Shown here in pieces: positions 1-7,760 of a stretch of 64,000 bases of DNA. The notes beneath the pieces are model-generated. The model was not told the origin of the DNA. It made no database searches and was given only the letters and a program-made list of their open reading frames with translations. The stretch is from positions 62,001-126,000 of the forward strand of contig JAFWFZ010000028.1 in NCBI GenBank assembly GCA_017515345.1. The letters are read 5' to 3'. Source of the DNA: Oscillospiraceae bacterium. GTDB lineage: Bacteria; Bacillota; Clostridia; Oscillospirales; Oscillospiraceae. The stretch's first letter is position 1; each line of letters starts with the position of its first letter. The position numbers were made by a program, and so were the translations under genes.

Positions 1-18
1 CATGCCGCGCATTTATCT

Positions 19-47
19 ATTATACCCCAAAAAAGGGGCGATGAAAA
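19..47 (-). promoter_or_regulatory. possible promoter reading out of the left edge
   Basis: On the minus strand a perfect TATAAT box (19-24) lies 17 bases after TTTTCA (42-47). It starts just past the comF stop and points off the window, so it would serve a gene beyond the left edge. A CCCC/GGGG hairpin with an A6 loop sits in the spacer. The -35 match is poor, so this is tentative. Confidence 0.35.
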
Positions 48-55
48 GCGATTTC

Positions 56-706
56 TCAGGCGCCGGCCAGCGCGGCGCAGACGACGGAATCGGCCCCCGC
101 CAGCAGCAGCGTCTTCGCGCATTCGGAGAGGGTGGACCCGGTGGTGACGATATCGTCGATGAGCAGGATGCGCTTTTCCGCGATGAGCTCATGGTCCGCT
201 GCGGAGTAGGCGCCGCTGATGTTGGCCTTCCGCTGATCCTTGCCGCCCATGGTGGACTGGGCCTCCGCCTCCACGTCCTTGCGGAGCGTTTCCACGGCCA
301 CGCTGTCCAGTTCCAGCGCGGCGGCGCAGGCCAGCAGCATGGCCTGGTCGTACCCTCTGGCGCGCATGCGCCCGGGGGAGAGGGGCACCCAGGAGATCAG
401 GTCGTACCGTCCCTCCAGATGTTCCCGGATGCAGGAGGCCAGGATGGCCCCGTAGCAGTCGGCGTAATTGGAGGCGCCCTTGAACTTGAACCGGTGCAGG
501 GACTTGCGCACCTTGTCCTCATACCGCAGGGGCACCACGCAGTCCTCAAAGTAATCGCCGGACCGGTGCACGGCGCCGCCGGAGGTATAGGGGAGGGAGT
601 CCGCGCACTGGCGGCAGACGGATTCCTCGCCGCTCTTCAGGATATGGGAGCAGAATACGCAGCGCCGGGGAAACAGGATATCGAGCAAGCCGGAGAATGT
701 GTTCAT
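56..706 (-). CDS. comF: ComF family amidophosphoribosyltransferase-like protein
   Basis: A 216-residue ComF-type protein. The N-terminus carries a CxxC...CxxC zinc knuckle (CVFC and CRQC). The C-terminal half holds the type I phosphoribosyltransferase PRPP loop, ILLIDDIVTTGST. ComF is a cytosolic protein needed for uptake or processing of transforming DNA in several naturally competent bacteria; its reaction is not settled. The ATG at 706 was chosen because GGAGGTG lies just upstream and the zinc knuckle follows within about 15 residues; the open frame extends further upstream but without family similarity. It lies downstream of recD2 on the same strand, separated by 238 bases holding a dispersed repeat. 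Family assignment is firm; an active competence role is inference. Confidence 0.9.
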   Translation of the reverse strand: MNTFSGLLDILFPRRCVFCSHILKSGEESVCRQCADSLPYTSGGAVHRSGDYFEDCVVPLRYEDKVRKSLHRFKFKGASNYADCYGAILASCIREHLEGRYDLISWVPLSPGRMRARGYDQAMLLACAAALELDSVAVETLRKDVEAEAQSTMGGKDQRKANISGAYSAADHELIAEKRILLIDDIVTTGSTLSECAKTLLLAGADSVVCAALAGA

Positions 707-748
707 AAAAGCACCTCCACAAGACCCTTTGACCTCTGACAATGCCCT

Positions 749-943
749 CGGCAGAGTTCGCGCCGGACGGCGCGAATAAAGCCCGATCGTTTTCCGGGGA
801 CGTATGCCTCGGAAAAATACCCTGGGACGAGCTGAGCGAGTCCTCGTGCCGACCATGCCCGGCGCGTCTTACGCCGCGGCGGGCGCGAAGGAGCACTTCG
901 TCCCCTCAAATCACAAGCCGGCGGAGCGTTTGCGATTTGAAGC
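749..943. repeat. dispersed non-coding repeat, copy A
   Basis: The recD2-comF gap matches a second intergenic stretch at 62479-62623. The outer blocks are best conserved: 749-767 matches 62479-62497 at 17 of 19 bases, and 911-943 matches 62591-62623 at 29 of 33. The middle is weaker and longer here. The right-hand block has an inverted repeat (TCACAAGC/GTTTGCGA) that would form a hairpin around a GGAGCG-like centre; it is perfect in copy B. Both copies abut the stop codon of a minus-strand gene. No open frame fits. Confidence 0.6.
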
Positions 944-944
944 C

Positions 945-3149
945 TTACCCCTCGGCGAGGCGCCAGCGAAGGCCGCTGTAGCGCCTGGCCCGTCTGTCCG
1001 TTTTTATCATTGTCTCCACATCGTCGGTACTTCCAACGATGATCAGAAGCTCTCTGGCGCGGGTCACGGCGGTGTAGAGCACGCCCCTCACGAGGAGCCG
1101 CGGGGAGACCCCCGCCACCGCCAGCACCACGGCGCGGTATTCGCTGCCCTGGGCCTTGTGCACCGTCATGGCGTAGGCCGGCTCCAGCTCGCCGAGCTGG
1201 TCGAACAGGTAGGTGACCAGCCTGTCGTCATAGTCCACCGTCACCGACTCGGCGCCCGTGTCGATGGACGTGATCACGCCCACGTCGCCGTTGAAGATCC
1301 CGCAACCCGCGCGGGTCCCGTCGGCGCTTTTCCATATTATATCATAGTTGTTGCGGATTTGCATCACCTTATCGCCCTCGCGGAAGGTAAAATCACCGAA
1401 AACTTTTTCGCTGACGCCCGGCCGCGGAGGATTCAGCTCGGCCTGAAGCGCCCGGTTGAGCGCTTCCGTCCCCGCTTCCCGCTTCCGCGTGGGGGTGAGC
1501 ACCTGGATCTGGGAGGGGTCGACGCCCATGTTTTCCGGCAGCCGCTTCGTCACGAGCTGGGCCACAGTCTCGGCTGTACGGGCAGCGCCGCTGCGCTTCA
1601 GGAAGAAGAAATCGCCGCTGTTGTCCGCAAGGTCCGGGATGGTGCCCCGGTTGATCAGGTGGGCGTTCTTCACGATCCGGCTCTCCTGCGCCTGGCGGAA
1701 GATCTCCGTCAGGGTGACGGACTCCACCGCGCCGCTCCGGATGATGTCGGAGAACACGCAGCCAGGCCCCACGGAGGGGAGCTGGTCCGCGTCGCCCACC
1801 ATCACCAGGCGGCAGTCAGGCCGCAGGGCGGAGAGCAGGGAGTGCATCAACATTATGTCAACCATTGAGGACTCGTCCATGATGACGGCGTCGCAGTCCA
1901 GGGGCTCGGTCTCGTCATGCTCAAAGACGGGTTCCCCGTCCTCGCCCATGTAGGTGCCCAGCGCCCGGTGGATGGTGGCCGCCTCCCGCCCCGTCAGCTC
2001 GCTCATGCGCTTGGCGGCGCGGCCGGTGGGGGCGCACAGCATGGTCTTGAGTCCCAGCTTGTCGAAGAGGGCCAGGATGCCGCGGACGGAGGTGGTCTTG
2101 CCCGTGCCTGGGCCGCCGGTGAGGACCATGACCCGCCGCCTTGCCGCCAGCTCCACGGCCTTCCGCTGTCCGGCGGCGTAGCGTACGCCCTGCTCCCGTT
2201 CCACCCGGTCGATGAGCCGGCTCAGGTCCTCGGTGCGGAAGGGGACGGCCTCCGCCATCTCCCTCAGGCGGCGCGCGGTGAACTCCTCCGCCTCATGGAG
2301 CCGCTCCAGATAGCAGGCGTCCACGCCGGCCGCCTTCTCCCGTACCACATAGCCCCCGTCGCACAGGACATCCACCGCTTCCCCGATGGGGGACTCGTCC
2401 ACGCCGATGAGCTGCCGTGTGGCGGCGATGAGCTTTTCCCGGGGCAGGAAGACGTGGCCGTTGCGCGTGTTGTGGCTCAGCTCGAACAGAACGGCGGCCT
2501 CCACCCGCTGGGGGCTGTCCCCCTCGAAGCCCGTGTCCAGAGCCAGGGCGTCCGCTTCGTGAAAGGCGGCGCCGAAGGTCTCGTTTGCCAGAATGTAAGG
2601 GTTGTCCCGCACGGCGGCCATGGACTCGTCCCCGTAGACCCGGTAGAAGCGCAGAGCCACGGCGGGCTTGATGCCGTAATGCCCCAGAAAGTCCATCAGC
2701 CTTCTCAGGCCGACCTGACGGCGGTACCAGTCGCCGATGGCCAGCGCGGTCTTTCCGCTGATGCCCCGGATGGCGGTGAGCTTTTCCGGCTCGTTTTCGA
2801 TCACGTCCAGCGTCTCGCCGCCGAACATGTCCACGATCTCCCGCGCCCGCACCGGGCCGATGTTTTTGACTGCGCCGGAGGCCAGGTACCGGAAGATGGC
2901 CTCCGGCCCCCTGGGCTGACGCCGCTCGGCCCATTCGGCCTTGAACTGCTGCCCGTATGCCTGGTGGGTTGTCCAGCCCCCGGTGAGGACGACCTCCTCC
3001 CCGGGGAGCACCGACGGCAGGCAGCCCACGGCCGTCACCGAGCCCTCCTCCGTGGAAAGACGGAGCACGGTGTAGCCGTTTTCCGCGTTCTGGTAGATGA
3101 CGGCCGATACCGTGCCTTCAATCTCTATGGTGTGGTCGGTGGTGTCCAT
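945..3149 (-). CDS. recD2: ATP-dependent RecD2-like DNA helicase
   Basis: A 734-residue SF1B 5'-3' helicase of the RecD2 (YrrC) type, the RecBC-independent form usual in Firmicutes. An OB-like N-terminus is followed by helix-hairpin-helix repeats (about 95-165), Walker A GGPGTGKTT (about 345-353), the DESS Walker B (about 425-428), a Q/R motif near FRQA (about 485) and the C-terminal motifs TVHKAQGSE and YTAVTRAR. RecD2 acts in replication-fork maintenance and recombination. The start has GGGAG seven bases upstream and overlaps the end of the preceding small membrane protein gene by 25 bases, indicating translational coupling. No recB or recC is nearby. Confidence in the family is high. Confidence 0.95.
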   Translation of the reverse strand: MDTTDHTIEIEGTVSAVIYQNAENGYTVLRLSTEEGSVTAVGCLPSVLPGEEVVLTGGWTTHQAYGQQFKAEWAERRQPRGPEAIFRYLASGAVKNIGPVRAREIVDMFGGETLDVIENEPEKLTAIRGISGKTALAIGDWYRRQVGLRRLMDFLGHYGIKPAVALRFYRVYGDESMAAVRDNPYILANETFGAAFHEADALALDTGFEGDSPQRVEAAVLFELSHNTRNGHVFLPREKLIAATRQLIGVDESPIGEAVDVLCDGGYVVREKAAGVDACYLERLHEAEEFTARRLREMAEAVPFRTEDLSRLIDRVEREQGVRYAAGQRKAVELAARRRVMVLTGGPGTGKTTSVRGILALFDKLGLKTMLCAPTGRAAKRMSELTGREAATIHRALGTYMGEDGEPVFEHDETEPLDCDAVIMDESSMVDIMLMHSLLSALRPDCRLVMVGDADQLPSVGPGCVFSDIIRSGAVESVTLTEIFRQAQESRIVKNAHLINRGTIPDLADNSGDFFFLKRSGAARTAETVAQLVTKRLPENMGVDPSQIQVLTPTRKREAGTEALNRALQAELNPPRPGVSEKVFGDFTFREGDKVMQIRNNYDIIWKSADGTRAGCGIFNGDVGVITSIDTGAESVTVDYDDRLVTYLFDQLGELEPAYAMTVHKAQGSEYRAVVLAVAGVSPRLLVRGVLYTAVTRARELLIIVGSTDDVETMIKTDRRARRYSGLRWRLAEG

Positions 3150-3475
3150 TTCGTTTCTCCCAAAAGCTTCGGTATTTCCTCCGGTGACAGGAGCATCACC
3201 TCATCGTGTGCCCGCTGAAGGATGTCGGCGCACCGCCGCGCCTCCGGCGACAGGCCGCAGTCCGCGATCAGGATGCAGCGGGTCGGCCCGCTCAGCAGCG
3301 CGCGGACCGTGCTCTCCAGCTCCGGAGCGTCCCCCTGGACGGCGATGAGCAGGCAGATCCCCATGCCCTCGCCGCAGGGCGCCGCGGGCGGCCGCACCTG
3401 CCGGATGAGCTGTACGGCGCATACCACGGCGGCACAGAGCAGGAACGCGGTGCCGGCCTCTGCGATCAGCTTCAT
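3125..3475 (-). CDS. small membrane-anchored protein of unknown function
   Basis: A 116-residue protein not recognised as a named family. Residues 5-25 form one hydrophobic segment, probably a signal anchor. A mixed alpha/beta region follows (GICLLIAVQGD, LESTVRAL, CILIADCGLS), resembling small proteins that read like a truncated Rossmann or glycosyltransferase fold; that is only an impression. GGAGGGG precedes the ATG. It lies between cinA and recD2 on the same strand and its last 25 bases overlap recD2, so it is probably cotranscribed. Function unknown. Confidence 0.65.
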   Translation of the reverse strand: MKLIAEAGTAFLLCAAVVCAVQLIRQVRPPAAPCGEGMGICLLIAVQGDAPELESTVRALLSGPTRCILIADCGLSPEARRCADILQRAHDEVMLLSPEEIPKLLGETKWTPPTTP

Positions 3476-3541
3476 AATCGATCCCCTCCACCCCTATCCT
3501 ATGAGCCGGTGGAGAGGATCGTGCCGATTTTTGCCGGAATG

Positions 3542-4795
3542 TCAGAGGGAGAGCCCGCAGATCCTGCGCCGCACCATATCCAGGGCGCGGGAGGCGGCAA
3601 AGATGCGGAATCGCTCCCGGTCGATCTCAAAAACGTGCTTCTGTACCGCCGTGCCGTTTTCATCCGAAACGGCGACGAACAGGGTGCCCACAGGCACGTC
3701 CGTCCCGTCCCCGTCCGGCCCGGCGAGACCGGTGACCGCCACGGCGACGTCGGCTCCGGTCACCCGGCGCGCGCCGGATGCCATAGCCTCGGCCACCTCC
3801 GCGCTGACGGCGCCCTTTTCCCGGATCAGCTCGGCGGGCACGCCCAGCAGGGCGGTCTTGGATCCGTTTGAATATGTCACGGCTCCGCCCAGGAAGACCC
3901 GGGACGCGCCGGGGATATCGGTGATGCGCTTGGAGATGAGCCCCCCGGTGCAGGACTCCGCGGCGGCAAGGGTGCGTCCCTGCTCCCGCAGGATGTCCAG
4001 AATGGTGTTCTCAAGGCTGCCGGTGTCGATCCCGTACAGGGCGTCGCCCACGGCGGCCTTCACCTCCTCGATCACGGGGGCCATCAGCGCCTCCGCCTCC
4101 TCCGCGCTCCCGGCCTTGGCCGTGACCCGCAGCATCACCTCGCCCTCCTTGGCATAGGGAGCCAGGGTCGGATTCGTGAGCTCCAGCATCATGGGACGCA
4201 GCCGATCCTCCACGGCGCTCTCACCCACGCCGATGATGTGAAGATTGTGGGAGTGGATCTCCGAATCGGAGAGCCGCTTCAGATACGGCACGGCGCAGGC
4301 ATGGAGCATGGCACGGCATTCACGGGGAGGCCCGGGCAGCATGAGCACGGTTTTCCCCTCCGCCTCGAAGGCGCAGCCGGGGGCGGTGCCCCAGTCATTG
4401 TGGAAGACGGTGCACCCCTCAGGCAGGTACGCCTGCTGATAGTTGTTCTTCGTGAGGGGCATCCCGTGGGTGCGCTTTAAGAAAAACTCCTCGATCTCCC
4501 TGGCGATGTCCTCGTGGAACTCGAGCTTCTTCCCGAACGCCTCGCACAGGGTCTGCTTCGTCAGGTCGTCGTAGGTGGGCCCCAGGCCGCCGGTGGTGAG
4601 GATGATGTCTGCCCTTGTCTTGGCGATGGCCACGGCCTGCTTCACCCGCTCCGGGTTGTCGCCCACCACCGTGTGGAAATATACGTTGATGCCCAGGGCG
4701 CTCAGCGCCTCGGACACGTCCTTCGCGTCGGTGTTCGCGATGTTGCCCAGAAGCAGCTCCGTACCGACAGACAGGATCTCCGCAGTGTGTTCCAA
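3542..4795 (-). CDS. cinA: CinA family protein (nicotinamide-nucleotide amidase / competence-damage protein)
   Basis: A full-length 417-residue two-domain CinA. The N-terminal MoCF/COG1058 domain begins EILSVGTELLLGNIANTDA and carries TGGLGPTYDDLT. The C-terminal amidase domain has AAAESCTGGLISKRIT and TGLAGPDGDGT. The C-terminal domain hydrolyses NMN to NaMN in pyridine nucleotide recycling; the N-terminal domain is ADP-ribose pyrophosphatase-like. In streptococci cinA is competence-induced and cotranscribed with recA. The start is TTG with GGAGG seven bases upstream, two bases after the thiI stop, so these are one operon. Confidence 0.95.
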   Translation of the reverse strand: MEHTAEILSVGTELLLGNIANTDAKDVSEALSALGINVYFHTVVGDNPERVKQAVAIAKTRADIILTTGGLGPTYDDLTKQTLCEAFGKKLEFHEDIAREIEEFFLKRTHGMPLTKNNYQQAYLPEGCTVFHNDWGTAPGCAFEAEGKTVLMLPGPPRECRAMLHACAVPYLKRLSDSEIHSHNLHIIGVGESAVEDRLRPMMLELTNPTLAPYAKEGEVMLRVTAKAGSAEEAEALMAPVIEEVKAAVGDALYGIDTGSLENTILDILREQGRTLAAAESCTGGLISKRITDIPGASRVFLGGAVTYSNGSKTALLGVPAELIREKGAVSAEVAEAMASGARRVTGADVAVAVTGLAGPDGDGTDVPVGTLFVAVSDENGTAVQKHVFEIDRERFRIFAASRALDMVRRRICGLSL

Positions 4796-4797
4796 GT

Positions 4798-5961
4798 TTA
4801 CGCCTCCACTCTTTCAGTTCCCAGGACCGCCTCGTTCACGAGACCGTCCACGTCCATGTTTGCCTCCGCCTCCCGTACCTCGTCCAGCCTTGGCCGCGTC
4901 CGGGGATGACGGGGCGTGAATACGGTGCAGCAGTCCTCATAGGGGAGGATCGACGTCTCGAAGGTGCCGATCCTGCGGGCCAGCTCCACGATCTCCTTCT
5001 TGTCCAATGCAATCACAGGACGGAGGACGGGCAGCCCCGCGCACTCCTCGGTGACGGCCATGGCCTCCAGCGTCTGGGAGGCCACCTGCCCCAGGTTTTC
5101 CCCGGTGACCAGTGCCTTGCAGCCGTTGTCCGCCGCGATGCGGGCGGCGATGCGCATCATGAAGCGGCGCATGATGACGGTGAAGTACTCCTCCGGGCAG
5201 CAGCGGCGGATCTCCTCCTGGATATGGGTGAAGGGGACAACCTCGACCCGCAGGGGTCCGCACCAGTCGGTGAGGATGCCAGCCAGGTCGATGACCTTCT
5301 GCTTCGCCTGCTCCGAGGTATAGGGGAAGGAGAAAAAGTGCACCGGGATCACGGACACGCCGCGTTTCGCGATCATATAAGTGGATACGGGGCTGTCGAT
5401 GCCGCCGGAGAGGAGGCTGACGACCTTTCCATTGGCGCCCACGGGCATGCCGCCGGCCCCTTCGATCACCGGACCGTGGACGTAGGCGGCATAATCCCGC
5501 ACCTCCAGGTTCACGGTGAAGTCCGGCTCCCGCACGTTTACCGGCGTTTCCGGAAACGCCTCCGCCAGCAATCCGCCCACGTACTGGCTGAGCTGGATGC
5601 TAGTCATGGGGAAGGACTTGTCCGAACGCTTGGATTCCACTTTGAAAGAGGCGGCGCTCTTTATTGCAGGCCCAAGATATTTTATAGCCATTTCACAGAT
5701 GGCGTCCCTGTCCTTCTCGCAGGCCGCGGCCCGGCTGATGGAGGCGATCCCGAAGATGGTCTTCGCCGCCTCCAGCGCCCCGTCCATGTCGCAGTCGCCC
5801 TGGGGCTCCACGTACACGGTGGACTGCACAGCGTAGATCCTGAAGTCCCCGAAGGGCTTCAGGCGGTTCTTTACGTTGCGGATAAGCCTCGCCTCAAAGG
5901 TGCGCCGGTTCTGCCCCTTCAGGACGATCTCCCCCTGTTTCAGCAGGATCATGTCGTTCAT
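4798..5961 (-). CDS. thiI: tRNA uridine 4-sulfurtransferase ThiI
   Basis: A 387-residue ThiI with an N-terminal ferredoxin-like/THUMP region and a PP-loop ATPase motif SGGIDSP (about residue 185) that adenylates U8 of tRNA before sulfur transfer to give s4U. No C-terminal rhodanese domain is present, as in most Firmicutes; those proteins rely on a dedicated cysteine desulfurase. No such desulfurase is adjacent here. ThiI can also supply sulfur for the thiamine thiazole. The gene begins three bases after comM ends and ends two bases before cinA begins. Confidence 0.95.
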   Translation of the reverse strand: MNDMILLKQGEIVLKGQNRRTFEARLIRNVKNRLKPFGDFRIYAVQSTVYVEPQGDCDMDGALEAAKTIFGIASISRAAACEKDRDAICEMAIKYLGPAIKSAASFKVESKRSDKSFPMTSIQLSQYVGGLLAEAFPETPVNVREPDFTVNLEVRDYAAYVHGPVIEGAGGMPVGANGKVVSLLSGGIDSPVSTYMIAKRGVSVIPVHFFSFPYTSEQAKQKVIDLAGILTDWCGPLRVEVVPFTHIQEEIRRCCPEEYFTVIMRRFMMRIAARIAADNGCKALVTGENLGQVASQTLEAMAVTEECAGLPVLRPVIALDKKEIVELARRIGTFETSILPYEDCCTVFTPRHPRTRPRLDEVREAEANMDVDGLVNEAVLGTERVEA

Positions 5962-5964
5962 ATG

Positions 5965-7482
5965 TCAGCGTTCCTCTCTCACGTCAAATGTGCGGTACTG
6001 TATGGCCTCCGCCAGGTGCTTCGGCACGATCTCGCCGCTTCCGGCAAGGTCCGCGATGGTCCGCGCCACCCGCAGGATCTTGTCATAGGACCGGGCGGTG
6101 AGGCCAAGGGAATCGTAGGCGCGTTTCATGAGCTTTTCACAGGCCACGTCCAGCCGGCAGCACTTCTCCAGCTCCTTCGGCTCCGCGTGGGCGTTGGAGG
6201 CGGACCCGCTGCCGTAGCGGGCGCGCTGGAGCTCCCTGGCGGCGTTGACCCGGGCGCGCACGTCGGCACTGGTCTCCGCGGCGGCGGGGGCCCGCAGCTC
6301 GTCGAATTCCAGCGCGGGCACGTCGATAAACATGTCGATCCGGTCCAGCAGCGGCCCGGAGAGACGGCTCAGGTATTTCTTCACCGACTGCTCGGTGCAG
6401 GTGCACCGGCCGGAGGGGTGCCCGTACCATCCGCATTTGCAGGGATTCATGGCGCATACCAGCATGAATCGGCTGGGGTAGGTGACGGAGCCCGTCACCC
6501 GGGAGATGGTGACCTCCCCGTCCTCGATGGGCTGGCGCAGCACCTCCAGCGCGGCGGCAGGGAACTCCGGCAGCTCGTCCAGAAACAGTACCCCGTTGTG
6601 CGCCAGGGAGATCTCTCCCGGCCGGGGCGAAGCGCTCCCGCCCGCCATAGCGGCGGCGGAGACGGTGTGGTGCGGGGCGCGGAAGGGGCGCGCGGTGATA
6701 ATGGGCGCTTTGCTGTCTGTGAGCCCGGCCACGGAGTGGATCTCCGTGCATTCGATCATCTCCTCCCGGCTCATCTCCGGGAGGATGGATGGCAGCCGCT
6801 TCGCCATCATGCTCTTGCCGGCGCCGGGCGGCCCGCTCAGGAGGATGTTGTGTCCCCCGGCGGCAGCCACCTCCAGCGCGCGCTTCACATTCTCCTGCCC
6901 CTTGACTTCGGCGAAGTCGGGCAGGGGAACGGCAAATTCCGAGAGCTCCGGCGCGGCGGCGGGGGAGATGAGCTCCTCCCCGCTCAGGTGTTTCAGGAGC
7001 TCGGTCACATGGCCCACGGGAAAGATCTCGATCCCGTCGGCAAAGGCAGCTTCTCCGGCGTTGGCCGCGGGGACGAACAGCCGCTTCAGCCCGGCTCGCT
7101 GTGCCGCCAGCGCCATGGGCAGCGCGCCGGAAACGGGTCGCACCTCCCCGGAGAGGGAGAGCTCCCCGATGAAGGCCGCATCCTCCGGCACCCCGTCCAC
7201 GACGCCGGTGCACACCAGGATGCCCAGCATCACGGGCAGGTCGTATACGGTGCCCGCCTTTTTCGTGTCGGCGGGCGCCAGATTCACTGAAATGCGCGAT
7301 ACGGGGAAGCGGAGGTCGTTGTTCTTGATAGCGGCGCGGACCCGCTCCCGCGATTCCTTGACCGCTGCGCCGGGCAGGCCGACCACCTCAAACGCCGGCA
7401 GCCCGCTGGAGAGAAAGCACTCCACCGAGACCTCATATCCGCGGATGCCCTCCAGGCCCATGGAATGTACGGTACAGACCAC
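5965..7482 (-). CDS. comM: ComM/YifB family Mg-chelatase-like AAA+ ATPase
   Basis: A 505-residue protein with the three ComM blocks: N-terminal ChlI/Lon-protease-like fold (GLPAFEVVGLPGAAVKESRE), central AAA+ domain with Walker A SGPPGAGKSMMAKRLP and a sensor region, and a C-terminal Mg-chelatase domain. In Vibrio cholerae and others ComM is a hexameric branch-migration helicase that extends heteroduplex during transformation. The GTG at 7482 was preferred over the GTG three codons earlier because it leaves eight bases after GGAG and aligns with the conserved family start (MVCTVHSMGLEGI). It is the first gene of the minus-strand run ending at comF. Confidence 0.93.
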   Translation of the reverse strand: MVCTVHSMGLEGIRGYEVSVECFLSSGLPAFEVVGLPGAAVKESRERVRAAIKNNDLRFPVSRISVNLAPADTKKAGTVYDLPVMLGILVCTGVVDGVPEDAAFIGELSLSGEVRPVSGALPMALAAQRAGLKRLFVPAANAGEAAFADGIEIFPVGHVTELLKHLSGEELISPAAAPELSEFAVPLPDFAEVKGQENVKRALEVAAAGGHNILLSGPPGAGKSMMAKRLPSILPEMSREEMIECTEIHSVAGLTDSKAPIITARPFRAPHHTVSAAAMAGGSASPRPGEISLAHNGVLFLDELPEFPAAALEVLRQPIEDGEVTISRVTGSVTYPSRFMLVCAMNPCKCGWYGHPSGRCTCTEQSVKKYLSRLSGPLLDRIDMFIDVPALEFDELRAPAAAETSADVRARVNAARELQRARYGSGSASNAHAEPKELEKCCRLDVACEKLMKRAYDSLGLTARSYDKILRVARTIADLAGSGEIVPKHLAEAIQYRTFDVREER

Positions 7483-7519
7483 GCCGGTCACTCCTTTTCA
7501 CTGCTTTTGCTTTGTAATT

Positions 7520-7549
7520 AGTATATCATCACCAATGAGGATATTTCAA
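7520..7549 (-). promoter_or_regulatory. promoter of the comM-thiI-cinA run
   Basis: Minus strand: TTGAAA (7544-7549), an 18-base spacer, TATACT (7520-7525), about 38 bases before the comM start. Both boxes match the housekeeping sigma consensus well. Confidence 0.7.
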
Positions 7550-7591
7550 TAGCTGACTTTATGAGACGGTATGCCATAATTGAAAAATGGG

Positions 7592-7620
7592 TTGCACTTC
7601 CGATAAAACGCTGGTATAAT
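7592..7620 (+). promoter_or_regulatory. extended -10 promoter of nifJ
   Basis: TTGCAC (7592-7597), a 17-base spacer and a perfect TATAAT (7615-7620) preceded by TGG, an extended -10. It leaves a leader of about 130 bases before the nifJ start. The stretch 7627-7760 shows no clear riboswitch or terminator hairpin. Confidence 0.8.
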
Positions 7621-7760
7621 ATGAAATTACATCCGCATTATCTTGCAAAATCTTGCAAAAACGGATCTTTGCGATCGATGACCTCCGCAGGAAGCGCACG
7701 GCGCCCCGGCGGTATAACAAGAATAGAACAGGATGCGAAAAGCAGAAAGGACGGTTTATC

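Noticed and set aside
4906..7290. A 794-codon plus-strand frame across thiI and comM
   Set aside because: It spans two real genes on the other strand and has no recognisable motif.
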